The notes under the pieces: model-generated
Database searches by the model: none
What the model saw: only the letters and a program-made list of their open reading frames with translations
Told to the model about the DNA's origin: nothing
Shown: piece by piece, positions 46,346 to 60,499 of the stretch
Position numbering within the stretch: position 1 is the stretch's first letter
Layout: each line of letters begins with the position of its first letter
Translations under genes and position numbers: made by a program
Source of the DNA: Aspidiotus rigidus
Taxonomy: Eukaryota; Arthropoda; Insecta; Hemiptera; Diaspididae
NCBI GenBank assembly: GCA_035079385.1
Contig: JAVHKY010000053.1
Location: forward strand, 3,596,001 to 3,660,000
Length of the DNA stretch: 64,000 bases
Direction: 5' to 3'

Positions 46346-48840
46346 TTTAACCATAAGACCGATCCGACATTTTGTAATTGGCCGCCATTTTGGAAAGCTG
46401 CTCTTCCCAGATGTCTATCATCGTTTTTTGTATCAAGTATCATCCTTACTAACATATTCCAAAGTGACGCTTTGTCCCCCCACGTGGTACCATAAACCAC
46501 TATTTTCTACTATGGCCCATCGACTATAGGGAATCGGTATCTTCTACAAGTGTTATGAAGTCCCAATTCTCCTGATTTAGTCGTCAATTTGCCAGAAGAC
46601 TGTACTTTTTGTAGTTTTGTTGACACACAGATCGTCACGCACCTGGTGAAGACTTTACAAATTACCACGTTTTGTGAGACAGTCAAATACATAATGAAGA
46701 TACCTTTGTATCAATACCTTTATATTGTACCGAGCTCATAACAATGTTGACAAATTTTTTTGAGGAATTGAGTTTAAGCCGAAAGACGAACTGGATTTAT
46801 GTCCTTATAGCAAAAAAGTCGGCCCGTCCACCGCTACGAGCGTCACGATCGACAAAATGGAAAACGTAATCAGGATGATTTTCCCATTTGAATCTTCAGT
46901 GAGTAACCTCGCATTCCGGTTTGATTTTTGTAACTACGATGACATCACAAAGGTTAGGCACAGACGCGGAGGTTTTCTTAGGATCCCTTCCAACAAAGAA
47001 GGACAGCAGGTCCCCCGCTAGAACCCATGAAGTTGCCTGCAGCCGCTCGATCCGACCCAAGAGGTCGCTTTCTAGACCGAACTCTCCTACAATTCAGCAA
47101 GCCTTCGAACCAACTTCCTGCATCCTTAATTCGAAGAACCTCGCAGATGAGATCAAGGATCTGAACCTTCTCCTCCTCATCGCAAGGTATCTACCTTTGG
47201 TATCAAATCTATGCGCACTTACGCCCCTGTACCAGCTATAGCTATCCAAGATGATTGTGCTCCTAGAAGAGTGCTGCCTTTCATATCACGACATTTGAAA
47301 CTCTTTATCGAAAATTCATCTAAACAATGATCTCCGTTCCTTCAGCGGCCTGGTCTAATTTTAGGACGGATTGCCGTTGGATAATCCTCGGCGGTTGCTG
47401 TTAGTTTACAATCAAGCCTTCGAAGAACCCGTATTTAACTATACTATACAAATCTCCACGTTTCAACATGACTCCGATTCGTAGACGGACCCAATAACTC
47501 TAACGATAGAGACTAGACGGAAGACCAGAGACGAGTTTCGTTCAGGGGAAGGGGACTTTTAAAAAGGAATTAGCCGGTACGAAACCAATCAGACGTATGA
47601 TCCGGCGATATCATATATGGCTTAGTGAGATGGGAACAAAGATTTCCGAAGAGTATTAATTTGGTATATATTGCCATTTCTCAACATTACAGATGTCGAT
47701 TATATCAAAAAAGTATCCACACAATGATCACGAATACGGAATGAATCTAGAACAATACGCGCAGCGCGGCGGTCTCCCCGGATTTTCTCCGTCCGGAAGA
47801 CTAGTTTTTCACCGCGCCTCGAAATTAAATTCAATTCACTTCGGAACGGCATTGAAGCATTAATTACTATACGCTCACCATTTTTCGTACTCGGTCACGC
47901 TCCTGCACCTCGGGTTTTTTTCCTTCCCCCTTTTTTTTTAAATCTGGACGAACGCGTTCTCGTAATTCTACGTCAGCCGGCTAAAAAATATTTCTGAACC
48001 TCGAAAAACGTTAGTTTATTCGGCAATTAATTCCTCCGTTTAGCCTAATAGGAATACAATTTGAACAGTTTCGAAAAATTGTACGTCTCACCGCAAAAAA
48101 CTATTATTAATTTCCAAGTTTATATTATACACGGGGCACTTCGAAAATTACCCGGTAATTTCACATCTCCGTTCTACCCTATAACGTGTAATTATTGGCG
48201 AACGTATTAAATTACATATTACTTTATAATACCTCTCAATCATCCTCAACGAAACAAGAGCGAAAGTAATATAATCCGAGTGTGGTTATTTCCGAGGAGC
48301 AGAATGATTGGGAGAAAATCCGAACGCGTTATACGTACGTACCCTTTCGAGAACACGTTATAATTAAAAACGCCTATTACGCATTTCAAACCTCAACTTA
48401 TGACGATTTAAATACTCGAAGTCGAAATTGTGTACGTGGTCAAAGATGAAATGAAAATATTTATTCGTTCTTGTCGACTAACGATGGGAAAGAAAGTCAG
48501 AAACAAAATTGTACACGGTCACTGAGGTTTGGTTACGCGCTCAGGGAAAGATCGTAAGGTGTGCCAGGAGGAAACAGAAAATTACTTGGATAATTCTAAA
48601 CCTAACGACACTGGTACGAAATTTTCCTCTCCATAGCATATCAGAACTGACTTCAAAAGCATCTAGAAGAAAATATCATACAAGTTTTGTAGTCGTAGAA
48701 TGTCCACCAAGATAATTCTGCTTGTGTACCAATTTAAAAGCTGAAACTTGAGCTACAATTATTGCCTCAAATTGCAGTGCAAATAGCACAACATTGGCAT
48801 AACTGCGTATAAGCAAATTCTTCTACATTGTTTTCCTCAC
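46346..48840. other. intronic DNA, no recognised gene
   Basis: The plus-strand frame 46921-47241 (106 codons) is in a locally GC-richer stretch but matches no family I know. The rest is AT-rich and featureless to me. Confidence 0.4.
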
Positions 48841-48849
48841 TGTGCTGTC

Positions 48850-49345
48850 ATGGGTTTCCTTCTATGCTTCAGTTTATCCAAGGATTTCCTCAAGCACGCC
48901 TACGCTGCGTTGCGATCTGCTTTACTATCTCAATTTCTTTTCTCGTTTTTTCATTGTTCTTCAGGACAAAGATTTTTCGGTGGCAGTATTTCTGAATCGC
49001 CGCTAACTTGTGCCTGGGCTGGTAGTAGGAGTTATTTGGAATAGTGATGTCCGTGTGCGTTGGCTCCCGGTAGATTCTTCTCCATTGTGAGTGTTAGGTC
49101 CTAGTAGTTGATTGTCTCATTGCTCTTTCCCAGTCTGAATTTGCTACTCTCATTTATCGCGTATTTGTTTCCAGGAGGTATTGGTCCACCTGTCTGCGCC
49201 TGACCACACAATTAAGACGTCATCCACGTATCTAGGCCAGTGTTTGATCGAGTTTCTGAACTTGCTGACTTTCAATAATTCTTATTCCATGTCATTCATG
49301 AATATTTTCGCCAGTTAGTATAGGAAATAAGTCATTGGCGTGGGG
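48850..49345 (-). mobile_element. Penelope-like element fragment (RT core to C-terminal region)
   Basis: Minus-strand reading gives LAKIFMNDME, then ELLKVSKFRNSIKHWPRYVD and VLIVWSGADRW, with YVDD at 49219-49230. Further on is IYREPTHTDITIPNNSYYQP (YREPTHTD at 49049-49072) followed by RHKLAAIQKY. The LA.IFM..E, W.RYVDD..., and Y.KPTHTD blocks are the signature of Penelope-like reverse transcriptases. At least two stops break it. No GIY-YIG endonuclease was found downstream. Recognisable coding stops at about 49345, where the foldback element begins. Confidence 0.8.
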
Positions 49346-50361
49346 TAAACATTTTAGGGTACAAAACCGGAAATGATTGGAATTGGTCCAGTTCGCTGCC
49401 ACAAATACGAGTTTGAATTTTCCCGTCCTCCTCACTTCGTGTTAAATGTTTTGTGGCAATTTATAGTGCTAATATCGCGGCAAATTGGGTTACATCAAAA
49501 AAAAACATGATAAAAAATGAAAATGAGACCAATTTCCAAAAATTAGTCTGCAGATACAGATCTTTCTCAAGACGCAGAAAGACCTGTATCTGCGGATTGA
49601 TATTGAAAGGCATACCTTTTATCGGAATCAGATCATAAATTTTTCTCGTAAAATTTCCTTCAAGATTGTATGTTTAAACTTAATCATAAGTTCAATTATT
49701 AGCTTAAGAAGTTCGATTGAAGTTGAGAACGTTTCAGGAAAAATCAATTTTTTGCAGAGATCTCGAAAAATCGAGCTCAAATCAAAAAATGTTCTTACAA
49801 AAACCGTTTCCCGTAAAATTTTATGTGCAAGGGACTACTTGAACTTTCTACCAGAGTTCATTGAAAGCTGTGAGCTTTTTATAGAAAACCAAAATTTTGT
49901 CAACACTTGAGATGAGTCTCTCGTAAGATTTTCTGTCAAATGAACAACGGAAATTTCTCCTGGAGTTAATTCATAGCTGTGAACTTTCAAAGGAAATCAA
50001 TATCTTGCAAATATCTCGAAAAATTCGGCTTTAATCAAAGAAAGCTTCAAAGAAAAAATGTTGCTCGTAAAATTTCCTATACAATGGACCACTTGTACTT
50101 TCCCCTGAAGTTCATTGAAAGTTGAGAACTTCTTTTGAAGGCAATCAATATTTTACGAATACCTCTAAAAATTGGGCTCTAATTTAAAAAATCTCAAAAA
50201 ATTTTTTTTTGAAATTTTTCATAAAATGGTTTACTTCAACTTCCTTCCAAAGTTCATTGAAAGTTGAGAGCTTCTTTTGAAGGAAATCAATATTTTGCAA
50301 ATATCTCTAAAAATTGGGCTCCAATTGAAAAAATCTCAAAAAATTTTCCTTTGAAATTTTT

Positions 50362-51227
50362 CATAAAATGGTTTACTTCAACTTCCGTCCAAAGTTCATT
50401 GAAGCTGTGAGCTTTTTAAAGGAACTTGATTTTTTGCAAATACCTCGGAAAATCAAGCTCCAATCAAAGAAGTTTCAAACAAAAAATATTTTTTGGACAA
50501 TTTCCTATAAAATGGACTACCTGAACATTCCCCTGAAGTTCATTGAAAGCTGAGTGCTTTTTGAAGGAAATCAATATTTTATAAATATCTCGAAAAATTT
50601 GGCTCCAGTGGGAAGAAAACTCCCCCAAAAATGTTCTTTGAAAAATTTCCTATAAAATGGTTTACGTGAACTTCCTTTCAAAGTTCATTGAAGCTGTGAG
50701 CTTTTTAAAGGAACTTGATTTTTTGCAAATACCTCGGAAAATCAAGCTCCAATCAAAGAAGTTTCAAACAAAAAATATTTTTTGGACAATTTCCTATAAA
50801 ATGGACTACCTGAACATTCCCCTGAAGTTCATTGAAAGCTGAGTGCTTTTTGAAGGAAATCAATATTTTATAAATATCTCGAAAAATTTGGCTCCAGTGG
50901 GAAGAAAACTCCCCCAAAAATGTTCTTTGAAAAATTTCCTATAAAATGGTTTACGTGAACTTCCTTTCAAAGTTCATTGAAAGCTGTGTGCTTTTTGAAG
51001 GAACTTGATTTTTTGCGAATATCTCAGAAATCAAGCTCCAATCAAAGAAGTTTCAAACAAAAATATTTTTTGTACGATTTCTTATAAAATTGACTACCTG
51101 AACTTTCCCCTGAAGTTCATTGAAAGCTGAGTGCTTTTTGAAGGAAATCACTATTCTACAAATATCTCGAAAAATTTGACTCCAATGGGAAAAGACTCCC
51201 CCAAAAAATGTTCTTTAAAAAATTTCA
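50362..51227 (+). repeat. 289-bp higher-order tandem repeat, three near-identical units
   Basis: Each unit starts ATAAAATGGTTTAC (50362, 50651, 50940) and spans two 145-bp monomers. Units one and two are nearly identical over long runs, implying recent duplication, while outer monomers of the array are more diverged. Confidence 0.85.
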
Positions 51228-51937
51228 AAAATAGTTTACTTGAACTTCCTTTCAAAGTTAATTGAAAGCTGTGGGCTTTCTGAAGGAACTTGATTTTTTC
51301 CAATTATCTCATGGAATTGTGCTCCAATCAGAAAAAATTTCGATCGAGAAATATTCCTCGTGAAATTTCTTCTATAAAGTTTATCTTAACGTTACTAAAA
51401 GTCCAATTATTAGCCTAAAAAGTACGTCAAAAGTTGAGAGATTTTGAGAAAAATCTCTTTCCCGTACAAATCCCGGAAAATCGAGCACCAATCGAAAAAA
51501 GTTTCATATAAAAAATGTTTCTCGTAAAATTTCCCATAAAATGGATTACTCGAACTTTCTTGTAAACTTCATTGAAAGCTGTGAGGTTTTGGAAGGAATT
51601 GGAAATATCTTGAAAACTTTGGCTTCAAACGAAAAAGTTCCGAACGATAAATGTTCCTCGTGAAATTCGCTTCAGAATAATCTATTTAAACGTTACTATA
51701 AGTTCAATTATCAGCCTATAAAGTTCGTCAAAAGTTGAGAGCTTTTGATTACAAATCAATTTCCTACAAAAATGTCGGAAAACATCTAATTGAAAGAAAG
51801 TTTCTAACAGGAAATGTTCCTCGTAAAATTTCCCACGAGGTGATTTATTTGAACTTTCCCCTGAAGTTCATTGAAAGTTCTGAGCTTTGGGAAGAAAATT
51901 GATTTTTTCAAGTATCTTGAAATATTGAACTCAGATA

Positions 51938-52070
51938 AAGGGTACCGAATAAGAAGGAGGAAATGTCCAAATGGAACGGCTCGATAGTTGGACCTTTTGC
52001 ACCCTTTAGAAGAAACTGTTTCTCCAGCTCGTTTCGTTTGGACATTCCCCCTCCTTCCGCTGTACCCTTC
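51938..52070. mobile_element. 133-bp hairpin in the spacer of foldback element B
   Basis: The left arm AAGGGTACCGAATAAGAAGG continuing AGGAAATGTCCAAA matches the right arm read inward, GAAGGGTACAGCGGAAGGAG continuing GGGGAATGTCCAAA. It lies between the two oppositely oriented repeat arms. It could be an inserted MITE or the original centre of the element. Confidence 0.65.
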
Positions 52071-52703
52071 AAATAAGATTTAAAGAAGAAATTTTTTCCA
52101 AGAAATTTCAGCTATTACACAGTTGAACTTTACACAACTATGCAGGTCTCAGGAGTATGCAGATATAAAAATAATGATATTGTACTACGAAATTAGGGTA
52201 ACTCTGCGGTGCAATGGGGAATATTGATTTTATGTACACCGACAAACATTTCTTGTTTGAAATTTTTTCTGTTCAAGGTAACATTTTTGAAATATTGAGC
52301 TAGAAATCAATTTCTTTTTGAAAACTCAAAACTTTCGATGAACTGCAGGAGAAAGTTCAAATGAATCCATCGTACGGGAAATTTTACGTGGAACAGTTTT
52401 CATTTGAAACTTTTTTTTGGTCGGAGCACGATTTCCTCCTCTCAACTTTCGACGAACGTTTTAGGCTGATGATTGGACCTACGGTCAAGTTCAAGTAAAC
52501 TATTTTATAGGAAATCACACGGAGAATTTTTTTCGTTGACAATTGTTTTTGATCGGAGCTCAATTTTCCGAGATATTTGCAAAAAATTGATTTAGTAAGG
52601 CTACAACGCGCCACAATAAATTTTGCGCAAAGTGTGAGGGGCGGAAACATGGATAATGTTATTTGGGGCACCTCATTTCCGGTTCTTTAGCCCAAAATGT
52701 TTA

Positions 52704-54280
52704 GGAAACCAATTTATGTATGTGTCTTTATCGCCTGTGCGAAGTATCGATGACAGCGAAGTTCCCATCAAGGATATCACCAAAGGTAGTTTGATCTACT
52801 GTCTTCTTCTTCTGCCAATTTATGACCGCTATATAGATCCCCTTTGCAGACGGAGAGAAGATGAACCCCCTCCAGGTTAGTTTGGTCAATTGTCTTCTTT
52901 ACCTTCTGCCAGTACATCGCGTTGTATACCAGATTCGCGTCTCGATGATCTCAAAGGAAGGACACCAGAATTTTGCATTAGTATTCCCTGCCTCAAAAAT
53001 TGATAGGAGATATGAAACAGCGTTCTCAATGATGAAATTGTCGAGAACGCTTTCTGACTCGACTGAATTTCTGTATTCATTTGCTCGTACCCCGAGGTGA
53101 ATGTACGCGTTAATCATCGTGTGTAAGAAAGAGCTAATATTTTCCCAAAAAGTAATTTAAGTAATCTCGAACGAGTTGGTTGATTCTCTCCGTACGTGGT
53201 GGCAATGGTATCATTTTCGTCTGAGCGAACCCCGGAAAAATTCGATTTCAATCCGCTCGCGAAAAAGTAGAACAGGAAAAGCATGTGAGGAATGATAAGA
53301 ATTGAAACAGCATAACTTCACCGTATCGTGTAATATTTTTCTTCGTATTCTCTAGCGTCGTGCTTCTCTCTGTCTCCCTGTCTCTCTCTCTCTCACTCCT
53401 TCTTGATATCAAATGCACGATTGTTATATCTGTCTTCTGAGTCAACACCGAAATAAGCTTGAAGAAAGAACGAGCGAGAGAAAAGAAAGGGGGAAAAAAA
53501 CAAGATTTACTCACGGAAAAAAAAAAGAAAAGAAAGAAGGTAGAAAGAGTCGAAGTGTGTAACGCAGTACACACAATATACACCAACATAAAACGTTAAA
53601 CCCGTCAAATAATAAATAAACAGTCAGAAGAGGAGATAACGACCAGACGATAGCGTGAAAAAAACATGCACCGACCCGTTATTTTACGTTGTCGTCGCTC
53701 AAAATTAACGCTCCTCGTCTCCGCGAGCGTAAAGAGAGCACCGTGGATCATCCCGGGGTTCTACTGCGATAGTATTAAAGTACGTGTTCAAAAAGCGCCA
53801 GAAATAAAAACGTGTGTAGGATGAATATCGAAGAATTGCACGAGATAGAGAGAGAGAGTGTTGGCTGGAGACGCATATCCAAAAGAAGAACGAGGGTCGG
53901 GTAAGAAATCGGTGATTTGGAAAAATTTATGGTCGTAGAGGGCTCGATAATGTAATACCGATAAGAAGAGTGACAAAAATGGGACGTTAAGGGTGCTGTA
54001 ATGGGTTCGTTTAAAGTGTGGATGTTGGGTGAAATCGCGTGTTGGCGGAAACGTTCTTTCAATTTAAACGATCACGGAGGTCCGCGCGCAAATGGGAGAA
54101 AGAATCGGTAACCAAAAATAAGAAATAACGGGTGGCACCGAATGTGCGACAATTTGGGAAGGTGCCGGCGAATGCTGGAAACCCTCGTGTTACATTTTAA
54201 TCTTATATTATTTACGTGTATATGAATATTATACCTTATTTTTATTAATTTTCTTTCCCTCTGCTTTCTTTGTGTTGTAG
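52704..54280 (+). other. end of the 15.2-kb exd intron
   Basis: A short direct duplication with GTTTG(A/G)TC...TGTCTTCTT and CTTCTGCCA lies at 52790-52920. Low-complexity CT and GA runs follow at 53375-53400 and 53845. No gene recognised. The last 80 bp are T-rich, as expected before the TTGTAG acceptor. Confidence 0.5.
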
Positions 54281-54481
<201 letters not shown>

Positions 54482-54484
54482 TAG

Positions 54485-54511
54485 TTTTTTTTTTTTTTTT
54501 TTTTTTTTTTT
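54485..54511 (+). repeat. run of 27 T beside an exd splice donor
   Basis: A homopolymer of 27 T begins 13 bases after the exon end at 54471. On the opposite strand it is A27, which could be the tail of a lost retroelement or a simple expansion. Confidence 0.9.
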
Positions 54512-56700
54512 CTTTTTATTCGTCTTCTTCTGCCGCGCTTAAAATAATGAGATTTTGAAAGCGAGCTCACCTAATCCTCTCAGCGTGATCGCGCGTTTTG
54601 CATTATTTATCGCGCGCCGACGTCGCGTTCCTAATTTTCAGCCGAGTACAACTCGTGTTTCCCTTCGAGAATGGACGGACGTGTGCGACCGTATACCGAA
54701 TGATTGTAATTGGAGGGCTACGACAATGAAAAAAAAAAAGAAGGGCGGAAGGGAGAGGAGAGCGCGTGTGAAAAACATCAAAAATCGCGTGCTTTCCTAT
54801 CCCTTTCATGTGCAAAGGGTTTGCACTCGCAGTAGTTCGTCATCGTTTCGGCGAGCAATACGTCGTTATTTGTCATCTCTCTCTCTTTTTCTGATAAAAA
54901 AGGTTGATAGTTGACGAAAGAACGACTGAGTGAGCACGTGTCACGGAGTGTGTTGTAGTTGCGGGGTTTGTTTGGAGTGGTTGATAATGAGGATGAGAAT
55001 TATAGTCATTGAGTGGGTGGTTTTCGAAAGTTTTTGGTAGCATTAAGACAGGGGCTTTAGGCGTCTAGCAATTATTTGGTAGCTGTAATTGGTAATTGGG
55101 CCTCTCGATTTCCAATCCTTAGAGGCTACTATTGTTTTTGGGAAGTGGATGAACTTCTCTTCCCGCCGAAAATTACTCCGAAATGAGTGACAGAAATTTG
55201 AAGAATATTAGAGAAGCCAAACTTGCGACCAAGCGTAGTATGCTCCTTAACATTGAACGTGATCTTGTACCGATGTTCTCGCGTAGAGATTATTTCAGGT
55301 ACCATTTATTGGGAAACATGGAAGATTGGAAAAAGGGTCGTCATCTAGAGGACGATGAAATTGTTTGAAGTGATGAATGACGGGATTTTGGAACATTTGT
55401 AAATAACTCTGAAGGAGCTCAGAGAGCTTCTGATTGTACAAGGTGATTTTACATCGCAAACGATTTCATTCAGACGAGAGATCCGAAAATCTGAGAAATA
55501 TTTTTGCCCACTGAGAGCTTCTCATTTCCTGGAAACTTTTTAAATAATTTTTTCGGAACTTGATGGGTGATTGTGTGTAGCAATCTATCAAGGATTAAAG
55601 TCTGCTACAAAGATCAATGCAGGCCCGTAACCAGAGTCCATTTGTAGGAGAGGCTCCTCTTACATTTGAGAGGCGAGCATAGTAATGATCCTTTATTTAT
55701 TAGTATTGTACTTTCGTTTTGAGGATAAGTTCCATTTCGCTCCCTCCCCGTGGTTATGCTCGAAAAACAATCAACCGCATGTAACAACCTGCGTGTTAAG
55801 AAACGATTCAAACGCGTCTCGACGTATGGATCGTAAAGCGTAGCGCGTCGCGTACTTCCGCCAGACTGCTACACATATCTCCCCGATCAAATCACTTCAT
55901 GGAAAAATTGGTGGGTGCGGGTGGGAGAAATGGAAGGATTAAAGTTTGTTAACATGAGAGCTAGTAGCTGTACCATGCTACTTCATGTTTGGAGTTGAAT
56001 TTCACTGAGGGAATGCCCATAATATATCTTAATCCCGAGATCCTTGAGGTAATTTCAAACTTTTAAGAACCGCCCCCACTCCCGTATCGAACTGAATTCT
56101 TTTATAATATGTGAGTGAATCATTGAAACTCATTTTGAGTGTGATGAGGCGTAAGTGGAGCGCTGAATATTGAAACAAGGTACCTCGCTACACGAGGTAG
56201 AGCGAGGGTCGGCTATGTGCTCACAACTGTTTTACGTTTCCTTGCTTGTTTGTACATTGACATGGAAGATGAAAACTCCATTTTTATTCATTCTGTTTGG
56301 TTAGCCCGATACTTGAATTTCATTCATTTTTTCACTACTGATTTCAACAATTATTAATTTGCTATCTGTTTAATTCCATTCAATGCCTATTATTAGAGCT
56401 CCTTTCTCTTTTAAGAAACAAACAAACACGCCATGGTGGCACCTTCTGGAACATGGGAAGAATTATAAAAGTTTCACATATTTCGATGACAAAAATAATA
56501 AAAAATGATCGTGTCCGTTTTTTTGTGGACGCGCTTAGGAACCAACCCCTAGCTTGATTGAGGCTTATGAAGTTCTTATCCTTTTAATAATTTTAGAGGG
56601 TAAAATTAGAGAAAAATCTGTTGAGAGAAAGCGCTGGGTAGATAATTATCATCCCACGTATATGGTGGTAGCCAATGAGGAATTGAAAGTATGTGATTGG
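54512..56700 (+). other. exd intron, no other gene
   Basis: 54550-54900 is locally CpG-rich and open on both strands without family similarity. The rest is unremarkable. Confidence 0.45.
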
Positions 56701-57260
56701 TGTTTATAGCCTGAAAGATAGCCCCTTCAAGTAACTAGATATGCAATGCTTCATACATCAATTGACTTGGCCCCTTCAATGAGCCAGATATGCAACACTT
56801 TGAACACCACAGTGTTTATAGCCTGAGAGATAGCCCCTTCAAGTAACTAGATATGCAATGCTTCATACATCATTTAACTTGGCCCCTTCAATGAGCCAGA
56901 TATGCAACACTTTGAACACCACAGTGTTTATAGCCTGAAAGATAGCCCCTCCGAGTAACTAGGTATACAATGCTTAATACATCAATTGACTTGGCCCCTT
57001 CAATGAGCCAGATATGCAATACTTTGAACACCACAGTGCTTATAACCTGAAAGATAGCCCCTTCAAGTAACTAGATATACAATACTTAATACATCAATTG
57101 ACTTGGCCCCTTCAATGAGCCAGATATGCAACACTTTGAACACCACAGTGTTTATAGCCTGAAAGATAGCCCCTCCGAGTAACTAGATATACAATGCTTA
57201 ATACATCAATTGACTTGGCCCCTTCAATGAGCCAGATATGCAACACTTCGAACACCACGA
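56701..57260. repeat. minisatellite, five 112-bp units
   Basis: TGTTTATAGCCTGAAAGATA or a close variant starts at 56701, 56813, 56925, 57037 and 57149, a constant 112-bp spacing. Each unit also has AACTAGATAT(G/A)CAAT, TTGACTTGGCCCCTTCAATG and AACACCACAG. Differences between units are few. Units 3 and 5 share CCTCCGAGTAACT, so the array probably grew by duplicating more than one unit at a time. Confidence 0.92.
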
Positions 57261-57289
57261 GACTCAGAACAGTCCCCTTTGTGTCATTA

Positions 57290-57345
57290 ATGTAGCCCAT
57301 ACAACAGGTTCCCTACCTCCCCTCGTTCAATTCCGTTAGAGAACC
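57290..57345. repeat. ACAGGTTCCCT end related to 9207-9250
   Basis: TAGCCCATACAACAGGTTCC followed by CTCGTTCAATTCCGTTA(G)AGAA matches CATAAAACAGGTTCCCTG followed by CTCGTTTGACTTCGTTAAGG at about 9207-9253. It directly follows the 112-bp array, so the array may be the interior of an element of that family. A left partner end was not found. Confidence 0.55.
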
Positions 57346-60114
<2,769 letters not shown>

Positions 60115-60499
60115 TAGGTATTTTTTTTATTTGGCTTGCCGTTTCTTAGAAAGCCGAAAGAAGTTGGGAAAGTTGACGAATAATCATTGAAGTATGAGAA
60201 GACTTGAGTTTGATGAATATCATCAAATGAGAAAGGATAAATAAGATCAGAATTTTCGGCAAGTTCCTTCCATTTTTCCTCCGAGATTCTGGGGAAAAAA
60301 ATCAGCCAGAAAACTGATCTCACAAAAAGGTGGCAACTCTGTAGCTATCTTTCTTAGAGACATTGCTACTATATTGAAGTACATATTCAATAATATCGTG
60401 AAACTTGCTGCGGGCAAAAAATATATATGTCTCTCTCACGTACGATTATTCCGTCTTTGTCGAAAGTTGTGGGTTAAATTCCCTCGTGGCGTCAGGAAG

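Larger units (their letters stand above)
49346..52703. mobile_element. foldback-like element B: 3.4 kb, inverted ends and about 145-bp tandem repeats
   Basis: Left end TAAACATTTTAGGGTACAAA and right end, read inward, TAAACATTTTGGGCTAAAGA are inverted copies. The match continues through ACCGGAAATGA, TGCC(A/C)CAAATA, CCCGTCC/CCGCCCC and TTGTGGC. Inside, units of about 145 bp run in one orientation from about 49650 to 51930. They contain AAAATGG(T/A)(T/C)TAC.TGAACTT, AAAGTTCATTGAAAGCTG and TTTTTGCAAATATCTCG. Units are reversed from about 52290 to 52600. A 289-bp higher-order unit repeats nearly unchanged at 50362, 50651, 50940 and 51228. No transposase; the 61-codon open frames at 50368 and 50657 are products of the repeat. 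Confidence 0.75.

Noticed and set aside
46921..47241. 106-codon plus-strand frame
   Set aside because: No motif, no splice context, no family similarity; probably chance in a GC-richer stretch.
50368..50842. Two nearly identical 61-codon open frames
   Set aside because: They are exactly one 289-bp repeat period apart and exist only because the repeat lacks stops in that frame.
54555..54914. 119-codon plus-strand frame in the exd intron
   Set aside because: Lys/Arg/Ser-rich, overlaps an antisense frame and lacks any recognisable domain or start context.
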